Shown here: positions 7,700 through 17,186 of the stretch, in pieces
Numbering within the stretch: position 1 is the first letter of the stretch
How the letters are laid out: every line of letters begins with the position of its first letter
Origin: CBDEGR01 sp965237895
GTDB taxonomy: Bacteria; Acidobacteriota; Terriglobia; UBA7540; JAPUME01
Reading direction: 5' to 3'
Length of the DNA stretch: 64,000 bases
NCBI GenBank assembly: GCA_965237895.1
Contig: CBDEGR010000001.1
Coordinates: 606,290 to 670,289 of the forward strand
The notes under the pieces: model-generated
The model's database searches: none
The model's input: the letters and a program-made list of their open reading frames with translations, nothing else
Told to the model about the DNA's origin: nothing
Position numbers and translations under genes: made by a program

Positions 7700-8824
7700 T
7701 TGGTATCCATCGCCCGCAAGAATCTTTTCCACGACAAGATACGCTTCTTTGTCGCCATCGCCGGCATCCAGTTTTCGGTCCTTCTGATTACGATTCAATT
7801 CGGGGTCTTCCTACGCTTTCTCACCAACGCATCGGTATTGATCGACCACGCCGGCGCGGACCTGTGGATTACGGCAACAAACCTGCAGAACTTCGACTTC
7901 GGCCGTCCCTTTTCGGAGAAGAAGGTCTACCTCGCGCGCGAGGTGCCGGGCGTCCTGTGGGCGGAAAAGTACCTCATGGCGTTCTGTTACTGGAAGACGC
8001 CCTCCGGCAGCCAGGAGAGCGTTCAGGTGGTGGGCTTCAATCCGCAGACGATGGTCGGAGCCCCCTGGGATATCGTAGAGGGGAACATTAAAGATGTGAA
8101 GAAACCCATGGCGGTCTTCTACGATCAGGCCGAAGCGGACCGGCTGGGGCGGATTCCGATAGGTGGCGAGACAGAGATCAATAATCGACGGGTCCGTGTC
8201 GCGGGCATCACCCGGGGAGCGAAATCCTTCATTCAGGCCGCCTACATTTTCACCTCCTACAAAAACGCGGCCAACCTGGCATTTTTCAGCCGCGGCAACA
8301 CCGTCTATATCCTGGCGAAGGTCACTCCCGGCTATGACGTGGAAGCCGTAAAGCAGAGGCTTAAAGAGGTCGTCAAGGATGTGGACGTCTATACCACCCG
8401 GGAGTTCAGCAATAAGACCCGCGCTTACTGGATGATCAATACCGGCGCGGGGATCGCGCTTCTGAGCGTGGCCATCATGGGCCTGTTCATCGGCACCATC
8501 ATCGTCGGCCAGACGATCTATGCCTCTACGACCGAGCACCTGAAAGAGTTTGGGACGCTCAAAGCCATCGGCGCCTCGAACCGCGACATCTACAAGATCA
8601 TCATCCAGCAAGCCCTGATCAATTCGGTCATCGGCTTCGTCCTCGGGATGCTCACCACCTACGGCGTCGCTCAACTGATGAAGATAGGGAAACTCGAGGT
8701 CTTATTGACCGGGCCGATTCTGGTGGGAATCTTCGTCATTACGGTGCTGATGTGCCTGTTTTCGTCGATTCTTTCCATCTACAAGGTGATGCAAATCGAC
8801 CCGGCGCTGATCTTTAAGTCGTAG
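7700..8824 (+). CDS. ABC exporter permease, DevC/MacB-FtsX family
   Basis: The 374-aa inner-membrane protein starts at TTG 7700, with GGTGGAGG ten bases before it. There is one N-terminal transmembrane helix (about residues 15-38), a large periplasmic MacB-like core domain (about 45-240), then three C-terminal helices (about 250-275, 300-325, 340-362). The FtsX segment EHLKEFGTLKAIGASNRDIY lies between the first two of these. It forms an operon with the ATPase and membrane fusion protein downstream, the DevBCA-type tripartite exporter layout. The P63C cassette ends only 60 bp upstream, so the native promoter may have been displaced, or transcription may now enter from the cassette's plus promoter. 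Confidence 0.88.
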   Translation: MVSIARKNLFHDKIRFFVAIAGIQFSVLLITIQFGVFLRFLTNASVLIDHAGADLWITATNLQNFDFGRPFSEKKVYLAREVPGVLWAEKYLMAFCYWKTPSGSQESVQVVGFNPQTMVGAPWDIVEGNIKDVKKPMAVFYDQAEADRLGRIPIGGETEINNRRVRVAGITRGAKSFIQAAYIFTSYKNAANLAFFSRGNTVYILAKVTPGYDVEAVKQRLKEVVKDVDVYTTREFSNKTRAYWMINTGAGIALLSVAIMGLFIGTIIVGQTIYASTTEHLKEFGTLKAIGASNRDIYKIIIQQALINSVIGFVLGMLTTYGVAQLMKIGKLEVLLTGPILVGIFVITVLMCLFSSILSIYKVMQIDPALIFKS

Positions 8825-8867
8825 TGGAAATTCAAAGAGAGAAAAGTCCCTGGCAACCGCAGCAACA

Positions 8868-9563
8868 GTGAGTACCAACGGAAAAAACGTCATCGATCTG
8901 GAAAACGTCTCCAAGGTCTACGGCCACGGCGAGTCGGCCGTGCGCGCCGTCGACCGGGTGTCGCTGAAATTGGACCCCGGCAAATTGTTCATCCTGATGG
9001 GCCCCTCGGGCAGCGGCAAGACCACGCTCCTGATGCTGATGGGGTGCCTGCTGAAACCTTCCTCGGGCAGCGTACACCTGTTCGACCATGAGATCAGCTC
9101 CATGAGCGAACAGGAGCTTCCCGCGGTTCGTCTGGAAAGCATCGGTTTCGTCTTCCAGGGCTTCAACCTTTTCCCGGCGCTGACAGCCGAGGAAAACGTC
9201 GAAGCCACCTTGAACCTGAAAGGCTATCGCGGAGAGGATGCCCGCCGCCGGGCGCGAGACCTGCTGGACCGAGTGGACATGGGAAAGCGGCTCACCCATT
9301 TGCCGGAAGATTTGAGCGGCGGCGAGAAGCAGCGCGTGGCGCTGGCCCGGGCGCTTGCGGGCGACCCGCCCATCCTGCTGGCCGACGAGCCGACCGGGAT
9401 GCTCGATTCAAAGACCGGCCGCAAAATCGTCGAAATCCTCCACGATCTGGCTCACCGGGAAAAGCGGCTGGTTTTTATGGTCAGTCACGACACGCGCATT
9501 TTGCACCTGGCGGATAAAACCTTTTATATGGATGACGGCCGCCTGAATTCGGAGCACTCATGA
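8868..9563 (+). CDS. ABC transporter ATP-binding protein, DevA/LolD/MacB type
   Basis: The 231-aa cytoplasmic ATPase starts at GTG 8868. Walker A is GPSGSGKTT, the Q-loop is VFQGFNLFP, the signature is LSGGEKQRVALARAL, Walker B with catalytic Glu is ILLADEPTG, and the H-loop is VSHDTRI. The lengths and the LFPALTAEENV segment are typical of the LolD/MacB/DevA group that works with FtsX-type permeases. The stop overlaps the ATG of the fusion protein gene, so the two are coupled. The exported substrate cannot be told from sequence. Confidence 0.92.
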   Translation: MSTNGKNVIDLENVSKVYGHGESAVRAVDRVSLKLDPGKLFILMGPSGSGKTTLLMLMGCLLKPSSGSVHLFDHEISSMSEQELPAVRLESIGFVFQGFNLFPALTAEENVEATLNLKGYRGEDARRRARDLLDRVDMGKRLTHLPEDLSGGEKQRVALARALAGDPPILLADEPTGMLDSKTGRKIVEILHDLAHREKRLVFMVSHDTRILHLADKTFYMDDGRLNSEHS

Positions 9564-10798
9564 CACCCTCCCGGGGAAAACTCATTCTGATGGCCGGGGT
9601 GGGAGTCATCGTCATTGTGCCGATGGTCTTCTGGCTGGTCGCCTCGCACGGAGATCCACGCGCCTCCTTTACCGAGGAGTTCGAGGTCCGTCGGGGCGTC
9701 ATCGATTCCCACATCTCCGCCAGGGGCCGCGTCGAGGGACTCCACTCGCAGGAGATCAAACTGGCGGCGCGCACCTTCGGGCGCATCCTGGAGGTCCATG
9801 TCTCAGACGGTGACCCGGTGAAGAAGGACCAGGTGGTCGCCGTGCTCGAAAATGAAGACAGCAAGGCCCGCGTGGAGGAGGCCCGCGCTCGATTGGTCCG
9901 AGCCCGGGCGGCGCTCGAACGGCTGCTCAAGGGCGCCCGGCCCGAGGAGCGTGAAGCCCGACGGGCGGAAATGGTCGAGGCCCAGGCGCTTGCCGAAAAT
10001 GCGGCGCAGCAACATGAGCGGGTCCGGCAGTTGTTTGAAGCCGACGGCATCGTCTCCCAGGCTGCGCTCGGCCGGGCCGAGCGGGACCGGAAAGCCGCCG
10101 GGGCTCGCCTGACCTCAGCCCGTGAGCGATATAACCTGATCATGGCTCCGCCGCGTTCCGAAGACGTGACGTCAGCGCGCGCCGGCGTGCAACTGGCCAA
10201 CGCCCGCCTGAGGGCCGCTGAGGATTACTTCGATAACACCTTCGTACGGTCTCCGGTCGACGGCATCGTAATCAAGCGCTTTATGAATCCCGGAGAGGCG
10301 ATTGCCTATGAATCCCTCAGCCGCCCCATCCTGAGCGTCTCCGACACTTCCCAGCTGATGATCAGGGCCGAAATCGATGAGACCGACATCGGCAAGGTCA
10401 AGCTGGGACAGGAAGCCCGTGTCACGGCGGACGCCTTCCCCGGCCGGAGTTTCACGGCCCGCCTGGTACGCATCAGCGGCGGGATGGGCAAGAAGGAAAT
10501 CCTCACCGACAACCCCATGGATAAAGTGGATACGGATATCCTGGAGACTTTCCTGGAACTGGAACCGGACGCCCCGCTGCGCGTCGGCCTGCGAGTGGAC
10601 CTTCATATCCAGTTGGAATACAAGAACGACACCCTGGTCGTCCCCATTCGTGCGGTGGTCAACGAAGAAGGCACGTCGAAGGTCCGCGTCCGCACGGCGA
10701 AGGGAATCGAGCGGCGTCAGGTGCGTTTGGGATTGCACGACGGCATGTTCATTGAGATTTTGGCGGGACTCGACCCCGGCGAGGTAGTGGTTTACTAG
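9560..10798 (+). CDS. HlyD/DevB-type membrane fusion protein
   Basis: The 412-aa periplasmic adaptor is anchored by an N-terminal helix (about residues 7-29). A biotinyl-lipoyl-like half-motif (GRILEVHVSDGDPVKKDQVV), a long alpha-helical hairpin (about 100-205, rich in Arg, Ala and Glu) and the returning lipoyl half (TFVRSPVDGIVIKRFMNPGE) follow, then beta-barrel and membrane-proximal domains. It would join the permease to an outer-membrane channel; no TolC-like gene is present nearby, so a TolC partner would be encoded elsewhere. It overlaps the ATPase gene by four bases. Confidence 0.9.
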   Translation: MTPSRGKLILMAGVGVIVIVPMVFWLVASHGDPRASFTEEFEVRRGVIDSHISARGRVEGLHSQEIKLAARTFGRILEVHVSDGDPVKKDQVVAVLENEDSKARVEEARARLVRARAALERLLKGARPEEREARRAEMVEAQALAENAAQQHERVRQLFEADGIVSQAALGRAERDRKAAGARLTSARERYNLIMAPPRSEDVTSARAGVQLANARLRAAEDYFDNTFVRSPVDGIVIKRFMNPGEAIAYESLSRPILSVSDTSQLMIRAEIDETDIGKVKLGQEARVTADAFPGRSFTARLVRISGGMGKKEILTDNPMDKVDTDILETFLELEPDAPLRVGLRVDLHIQLEYKNDTLVVPIRAVVNEEGTSKVRVRTAKGIERRQVRLGLHDGMFIEILAGLDPGEVVVY

Positions 10799-10840
10799 GG
10801 TCGAGTGGCCAGTATAGGAAATAGATATTCCCCACCATCC

Positions 10841-11001
10841 TGTCATGCTGTGCCCGCCGCGGCGGGCGAAGCATCTCGTTTGGACAGCCGGTAGCGCGGG
10901 ACCTGTCCCGGAGTGCCGGGGCCCGTCTTCCAGGTTCCGCGTCTTTGGGGTTTGTGCCCATACGAATGCCGCAGAACCGGACTACGGGTTCTGCGCTACC
11001 C
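10841..11001 (+). repeat. Dispersed repeat, copy A (two modules)
   Basis: Module 1 (10841-10887) contains CCCGCCGCGGCGGGCGAAGC followed by ATCTCGTTTGGACAG, shared with 26379-26427. Module 2 (10932-11001) carries GGTTCCGCGTCTTTGGG, ACGAATGCCGCAGAACCGGA and GGGTTCTGCGCTACCC, shared with 52968-53038. GCAGAACC and GGTTCTGC (within 10971-10994) form a hairpin. The whole intergenic stretch 10799-11167 is otherwise without a gene or recognisable riboswitch. Confidence 0.7.
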
Positions 11002-11167
11002 ACTCCAGACATCCTGACCCCGAAGATCGACGCCCCTTGGCAGAAGCCGCGATTCAACGCAAAATCTCCCCATTCAGGCCTCTTTGGGTTGCGGGAAATC
11101 CTCACTTAGCCGATACTTTTCTATGGAGACTTTTTGTAGGCTTTAGGGGGAACCCTTCCAGGAGACT

Positions 11168-14100
11168 ATGAGCGCATATTTACAGGCCGTGCGGGACCGC
11201 GTGGTAATCTATGACGGCGCGATGGGCACCTCCCTCCAGGCGCATGATCTCTCTCTGGATGACTACTGGGCCAAAGAGGGCTGCTCCGAGGTCCTGGTCC
11301 TGAGCCGTCCGGATGTGGTTCGCGACATTCATGCTTCCTTTTTCAAAGTGGGCTGCGACGTCGTCGAAACGAACACCTTCGGCGCGACGCGCATCGTACT
11401 GGCCGAATACGACCTTCAGGACAAGGTCGCAGAAATCAACCTTGCCGCCGTCTCACTCGCCCGCCAGGTGGCCAGCGATTTCTCGACCCCCGAGAAGCCG
11501 CGCTTCGTCGCCGGCTCCATGGGCCCCACGACCAAGCTTCCTTCGCTCGGCCACATCGGATTCGACGACATGGCCGAAGCCTACCAGGAACAGGCTGCCG
11601 CCCTCATCGAAGGTGGCGTGGACGTGCTGCTCATCGAAACCTGCCAGGACCTGTTGCAGGGCAAGGCCGCACTAGCCGGGGTCTTCGACGCCATACAGGC
11701 AGCCGGGAAACGCCTTCCCGTAACCTTACAGGTGACGCTCGAGCCCACCGGCACCATGCTCCTGGGAACTGAAATCGGCGCCGCCCTGGCGGCGCTCGAA
11801 CCCTTTGACATCGACCTTCTGGGCCTCAACTGCGCCACCGGGCCGGAGGAGATGAACGATGCCGTTCGCTTCCTCTGCCACAATTCTCCGAAGCACGTCT
11901 CCGTGCTCCCCAACGCCGGGCTGCCGCAAAACGTCGGCGGCCAGGCCGTCTATACGCTGAAACCGGCTGAGCTGGCCGAATATCACAAACGCTTCGTCGC
12001 GGAGTACGGCGTGCGCGTCGTGGGCGGCTGCTGCGGGACTACGCCCGAACACCTGAAGGCGGTGGTCAAGACGGTCGGGAAGCTCGAGCCGGCTCACCGG
12101 GAAGTAGTACCGGTGGCCGCGGCCTCGAGCGCCTATAGCGCCGTGCCGCTCGACCTGGACCCCAAACCCCTGGTCGTGGCCGAGGAGATGAACACCACGA
12201 CGCAGAAGGACGACTTCCGCAAGCTGGTTCAGAGGGGGGAAATACGACGACATCCTGTCGCTGGCGAAAAGGCTCGTCAATCAGGGTTCGCACATGCTCG
12301 ACCTGTGCTGCGCCATCGTCGGCGAGGATGAAAAGGCCTACGTCTCGGCGGTGCTCGAAAAGATCGCCACCCGCGTGCCCGCGCCGATTCTGGTCGATTC
12401 GACCGAGGCCGATGTCGTCGAAGAGGGCCTCAAACGCATCCCGGGCAAAGCCATCATCAACTCCATCAACCTGGAGGACGGCGAGACGCGCACGGACAAG
12501 GTCCTGCCCATGGCCAAGCGTTACGGGGCCGGGGTCATCGCGCTCACCATTGATGAAGACGGCATGGCGCTGAAAGCTGAAAAGAAGGTGGCCATCGCCA
12601 AGCGTATCTTCGAGCTGGCCACGAAAAAGCACGGCATCCGGCCCATCGACCTGATCTTCGACCTGCTTACGCTTCCGGTCTCGACCGGTCAGGAGGAGTA
12701 CCGCACCGCAGGGCTGGAAACGCTGAAGGCGGTACGCCTCTTGAAGAAGGAGCTGCCGGAAGTAAAGACCATCCTGGGCGTGAGCAATATCTCTTTCGGC
12801 CTGAGCGCTTATTCCCGGCGGGTGCTGAACAGCGTCTTCACGCATGAGGCAGTGAACCACGGCCTCGACATTGCCATCGTCAACTACGCCAAGATTTACC
12901 CGCTCTACAAGATTCCCGAGCGCGAGGTGGCGCTGGCCCGGCGGCTGATCTTCCACGACACATCCGACGGCGAACCGCTGACCAAATTCATGGAGCATTT
13001 CTCGGGCATCAAGAAAAAACCGGAGACCCCGGTCGAAGACCTGGTGAAGCTCTCGGCCGAGGACCGCCTGAAACACTGCATCATCAACGGCGAAAAGGCT
13101 ATCGGTGAAGGCCCGCGTCGGCAAGCGTTGGAGCAGATTCTGGAGGAAGCGCTCGAACGCTACACCCCGCTCGAACTGATCAATGACGTCCTGCTCGACG
13201 GCATGCGCACCGTGGGCGAGCTTTTCGGCGCGCGCAAGATGCAGCTTCCCTCGGTGCTCGATTCAGCTTCGGTGATGAAGCAGGCCGTCGCCTACCTGGA
13301 ACCGAAGATGGATAAAGTGGAGGGCACGCACAAAGGAATCATCGTCCTTGCAACGGTCAAGGGTGACGTGCACGACATCGGCAAGAATCTGGTCGATATC
13401 ATCCTCTCGAATAACGGCTATCGGGTGGAGAACCTGGGAATCAAGCAGCCGGGGGCGAACATTATCAGCGCTGCGGAAAAAATCGGCGCAGACGCCATCG
13501 GCCTGAGCGGGTTGCTGGTCAAATCGACCGTCGAGATGAAGTACGTCTTGCAGGACCTCGAACGGCAAGGGCTGAAGTTTCCCGTGCTTTGCGGCGGGGC
13601 GGCGCTCACGCGGAAGTATGTCGAGGCCGACCTGCGGCGAGAGTACTCCTCGGCCGTCTTCTACGGAGAGGACGCCTTTGCGGGACTCCACATCATGGGC
13701 GACCTCACATCGGAAAACGAGCAGGAACGCGAGAGCAAGCTCAAAGAAGGACGCACGCCGAAAGAAGCTCCAAAGCCGGCAGTCGTGTTAGAGGAAGCTC
13801 CGGCGATCCGCTCCGAGGCCGTGGCCCCCGCCCCGGACATCCCCACGCCGCCGTTTTTCGGCGCGCGAACCGAAACCGGCTTCGACCTGCGGGAGGTCTT
13901 CGACTACATCAACGAGACGGCGCTGTTCAAAAACCAGTGGCAGTTGAAGACCGCCTCGAAGGACGACTACCTGCGCCTGGTGGAGGAGAAATACCAGCGC
14001 ATTTTGAAAGACCTTCAGGAGAAGGCCATTGCCGGGGGCTGGCTCGAACCCCGCGCCGTTTACGGCTACTTCCCCTGCCGTTCGGATGGCAACGACGTGA

Positions 14101-14654
14101 TTCTTTATGCGCCTTCTGAAAACGGCACGCCGCCCGATAACCCCAAACCAAAGGAAATCCAGCGGTTCACCTTCCCGCGCCAGAAGCAGGGGCGTCTGCT
14201 CTCGATTGCCGATTACTTTGCGCCGCGTGATGGCGACCGCACGGACGTCATCGGCCTCTCGGTGGTGACGATGGGCGCGCGGGTATCCGAAGAGACCCAG
14301 AAATTATTCGAAGCGGGAGAGTATACCCCTTACCTCTACCTGCACGGGCTGGGGGTCGAGTCCGCCGAAGCGCTGGCGGAGCTGCTCCACAAGAGAATGA
14401 GGGAAGAGTTGGGCATCGCGGGCGCCGATGGAAAGCGGACCACGGACCTGTTTCACCAGAAGTATTGCGGCTCGCGCTACTCGTTCGGCTACCCGGCCTG
14501 CCCGAACCTGGAAGACCAGACGAAAATCTTCGCGCTGCTCCATCCTGAGGAGGCCATCGGAGTCCGCCTCACCTCCACCTTCCAGCTCGAGCCGGAACAA
14601 TCCACCTCCGCCATCGTCGTCCATCACCCGCAAGCCAAGTACTTCATGGTGTAA
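11168..14654 (+). CDS. metH: Cobalamin-dependent methionine synthase (one frameshift)
   Basis: It transfers a methyl group from methyltetrahydrofolate to homocysteine via B12. ATG 11168 follows CCAGGAGACT. The homocysteine/zinc domain (about residues 1-320) has NTFGATR, GLNCATGPEEM and the Cys pair in VVGGCCGTTPEH. The pterin-binding domain follows (YDDILSLAKRLVNQGSHMLD, SNISFGLS). The cobalamin domain has the axial-His motif GDVHDIGKN at 13363-13389. The C-terminal AdoMet reactivation domain has RYSFGYPACPNLEDQ. The frame changes once in a G7 run near 12235-12241 at the start of the pterin domain; all else is intact, so an indel error is likely. A convergent PLP sulfur enzyme follows. Confidence 0.92.
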
Positions 14655-14668
14655 GCGGACCTGGACAT

Positions 14669-15808
14669 CTAGATTCTCCCTAATGCCTGTTCAAGGTCGC
14701 CAATGATGTCCTCGACATCCTCCAGTCCGACCGAGATGCGCAGCAACCCTTCGGTCAGCCCGGAACGCTCGCGTTGGGCGGGCGTGAGCGAGGAGTGCGA
14801 CATGGTGACGGGGTGGGAAACGATGGACTCCGCTCCCCCCAGGCTCCCTGAGAAGGCACAGAGCCGCAAGGCACCCGAAACCTTCTTTGCGTTTTCGAGG
14901 CTGCCGGTCTCGAAGCTCACCATTCCCCCGAAGCCGCTCATCTGTTTCTTTGCCAACTCGTAACCCGGATTCGCAGGGAAGCCCGGGTAGAAAACCTCTA
15001 CCACTTTGGCGCGCTTTTTCAGGAACTCGGCCACGGCGGCGGCATTCTGGTTGTGCTGTCGCATGCGCACGGGGAGGGTCTTCAAACTTCGCAGCACCAG
15101 CCAACTGTCGAAAGGGCTGAGAACCGCTCCCACCGAACTCTGGATTATCTTCACCCGTTCGGCCAGCCCCGCATCACTCACGATAACAGCCCCGCCGATG
15201 CCGTCGCTGTGCCCGTTCAGGTACTTCGTCGTGGAGTGAATCACAATGTCTGCGCCACATTCCAAGGGCCGCTGCAGGTAGGGGGTCATAAAGGTGTTAT
15301 CGACCGCCAACAGGGCATTGTGGCGGTGGGCCAGCTCCCTACAGGCAGCCAGGTCTGTGATCTCCATCATCGGATTCGAGGGAGTCTCGATGTAGAGCAT
15401 CCGCGTCGAGGGCCGGAAGGCTGCCTCCACCCGGTCGAGCTTCGTTGTGTCGGCATAGGTAATTTCAAGGCCCCAGTCCTTCATCACCTGCTCGAGCAGG
15501 CGGTAGGTTCCCCCGTAGAGGTTGTCACCGGCGACGATGTGGTCCCCGGTTTTCAGGAGAGTCAGCGAGGCATGGATGGCCGCCACACCCGAGGCGAAGG
15601 CAAAGCCGTGCCTGCCGGCTTCGAGTTGAGCAAGGCATTTTTCAAGGGCAGCGCGCGTCGGGTTGCCCGTGCGCGAGTACTGATAAGGTTGGCCTTCACC
15701 CAGCTCCTTCTGGGCAAATATGGAACTGAAATGAATGGGAACGATGACGGCGCCGGTGGCGGGGTCATGCTCCTGCCCGAAATGAATAGCATCCGTAGAA
15801 AAACCCAT
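14669..15808 (-). CDS. Cystathionine gamma-synthase/gamma-lyase family PLP enzyme
   Basis: The 379-aa cytoplasmic enzyme of trans-sulfuration or methionine biosynthesis has family motifs in order: QYSRTGNPTRAALE, FASGVAAIHA, TPSNPMMEITDL, DNTFMTPY, the PLP-binding Lys in HSTTKYLNGHSD, and SLGGAESIVSHP near the C-terminus. These are shared by MetB, MetC-like gamma-lyases and O-acetylhomoserine sulfhydrylases of the short type, so the substrate cannot be fixed from sequence. It is convergent with metH (14 bp between stops), consistent with a methionine/homocysteine role. Confidence 0.88.
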   Translation of the reverse strand: MGFSTDAIHFGQEHDPATGAVIVPIHFSSIFAQKELGEGQPYQYSRTGNPTRAALEKCLAQLEAGRHGFAFASGVAAIHASLTLLKTGDHIVAGDNLYGGTYRLLEQVMKDWGLEITYADTTKLDRVEAAFRPSTRMLYIETPSNPMMEITDLAACRELAHRHNALLAVDNTFMTPYLQRPLECGADIVIHSTTKYLNGHSDGIGGAVIVSDAGLAERVKIIQSSVGAVLSPFDSWLVLRSLKTLPVRMRQHNQNAAAVAEFLKKRAKVVEVFYPGFPANPGYELAKKQMSGFGGMVSFETGSLENAKKVSGALRLCAFSGSLGGAESIVSHPVTMSHSSLTPAQRERSGLTEGLLRISVGLEDVEDIIGDLEQALGRI

Positions 15809-16119
15809 AAATCCTCTCTTCCTATTCGAATCATCGCCAGATCGAGATTCCGTTCCCGCTCACGGTTGGCTTTCACATCGGGCCTCGACCGGGGGCCGGG
15901 TCACAGACAACCGTTATGGGAGAGGATCGCGGGAGCTGGCCCGGTGAATTTTAACTCGTGTTATACCAATACCTTATGCGGATTCCGAAAAACTCCCCTG
16001 GAGCCGAAAAAACGAGAACCGATTTAACCGATCAGGTATAATATTGCATCTAAACAGTATTGAGAACAACCGGCGTGCATCCCAATCGGCCGGATGAGGT
16101 TCCGGCGTCTGGAGAGAAC

Positions 16120-16515
16120 ATGAAGCGGAAAGGACTTGGTCTCACCCTGGCATTTTTGCTGGCCGGAACGGCATGGGGCCTGGCTCGGCAAAACGACAAG
16201 TCACCCCGGGAATCAAGGGAAGCCACGGTAACCGTTCTGGTCACCTCCGAGAGGACGGGCAAGCCCCTTCGCAACGCCCGCCTCACGCTCCGCTTCGGCG
16301 AGTCCGGGAAGAAAATCCGTAAGGGGTTGAGACGACGCTCCTGGAGCGCCAAGACGAATTCGAAGGGGAGTTATCGGTTCACCTACGTTCCCAAGGGAAG
16401 GATCGTCCTCCTTGTGACCGCCGAAAACCACCAGTCGCTGGGCAAGGAATTCGAAGTCTATGACGATAATGCCACCATCGAAGTAACCCTCAAGAAGCCC
16501 CAGCCGCTTCTCTGA
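16120..16515 (+). CDS. Secreted carboxypeptidase-regulatory-like (Ig-fold) protein
   Basis: The 131-aa protein has a signal peptide (MKRKGLGLTLAFLLAGTAWG) with likely cleavage around residue 22. A beta-sandwich segment follows (ATVTVLVTSERTGKPLRNAR, KTNSKGSYRFTYVPKGRIVL), the pattern of carboxypeptidase regulatory-like domains found on many exported proteins. ATG 16120 has GGAGAG before it. A TATAAT hexamer lies at 16037-16042, but no good -35. Function is unknown; it probably acts outside the inner membrane. Confidence 0.65.
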   Translation: MKRKGLGLTLAFLLAGTAWGLARQNDKSPRESREATVTVLVTSERTGKPLRNARLTLRFGESGKKIRKGLRRRSWSAKTNSKGSYRFTYVPKGRIVLLVTAENHQSLGKEFEVYDDNATIEVTLKKPQPLL

Positions 16516-16612
16516 ACTCCCCTGGTTCTTTCTCGTCTCTCGCCTGCTCCAAGTTGGTGCAAAGAGCTAAATGTCTTTGCAGAAGAAAGCATTATCCGAT
16601 TCGCCCCCCCCG

Positions 16613-16648
16613 TTATCCACAAGGTTATCAACAGAACTGTTGATAACC
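16613..16648. promoter_or_regulatory. Cluster of three DnaA-box matches with a 12-bp palindrome
   Basis: TTATCCACA (16613-16621) equals the DnaA box consensus. TTATCAACA (16625-16633) and its inverted copy TGTTGATAA (16638-16646) follow within 25 bp, the last two as the arms GGTTATCAACAG and CTGTTGATAACC around a 2-bp centre. A weaker TTATCCGAT lies at 16592-16600. The surrounding stretch 16516-16782 has no gene. It may be a DnaA-binding regulatory locus or, less likely given the neighbours and the lack of an AT-rich unwinding region, part of an origin. Confidence 0.5.
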
Positions 16649-16782
16649 GCCCCTGACTCATTCCCGGCCAGGCTGCGATCCTCTTGAACTGTAAGTAATA
16701 CGAAAGGCGTGGGATCGCCGGATGGCAGGCAAGGAATGGACAAAGGCAAAGGAGCCTTGCGGCGCTGCCCATGCCTCGCCCG

Positions 16783-17115
16783 CTAAGAGATTTCCTCACC
16801 CTGCAGGCTTTCTGCGAGCCAGTGGAGGTAGTTCGTCGCGCCTTCAATAATGGGAAGGCAGATAATTTCAGGGGTGCCGTAGCTGTGCAGGTGGCCGATT
16901 TCCGACTGCAATTCCCCGAACAGGCGACGGGAAGTCTTAATCATCATTATGTACTCCTGCTCATCGGCAACTTTCCCTTCCCAACGGTAGATGGATTGCA
17001 CAGGAGCGGATATATTTACGCAGGCGGCCAGTCTCTTTTCCACCAGAGCCCGGGCAATCTTCCGGCATTCCTCAAGGTCCGATGCCGTCACCAGAACCAC
17101 CACCTTGTCCGTCAC
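16783..17115 (-). CDS. cutA: CutA1 divalent-cation tolerance protein
   Basis: The 110-aa small trimeric cytoplasmic protein has the family signatures VLVTASDLEECRKIARALVE, LAACVNISAPVQSIYRWEGK and the C-terminal HSYGTPEIICLPI. I place the start at GTG 17115, preceded by GGGGGA; the in-frame ATG at 17187 would add a tail absent from the family and would run into the divergent gene's start. The biochemical role of CutA remains debated (copper tolerance, signalling). It is divergent from the phosphohexomutase gene. Confidence 0.88.
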   Translation of the reverse strand: MTDKVVVLVTASDLEECRKIARALVEKRLAACVNISAPVQSIYRWEGKVADEQEYIMMIKTSRRLFGELQSEIGHLHSYGTPEIICLPIIEGATNYLHWLAESLQGEEIS

Positions 17116-17186
17116 AAATCCCCCTGGGCAACTCTGATGCCGTGAAAGTTGCCAGAAACCCTGCGCAAAGATACAATAGTCCGGCA

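Noticed and set aside
10799..11167. Possible cobalamin or SAM riboswitch before metH
   Set aside because: No B12-box or SAM-box core was found; the gap is filled by a dispersed repeat that recurs elsewhere in the window.
15053..16027. Long plus-strand frame antisense to the cystathionine-type gene
   Set aside because: It overlaps a clear PLP enzyme on the other strand, has no motif and reflects the GC-rich codon bias of the true gene.
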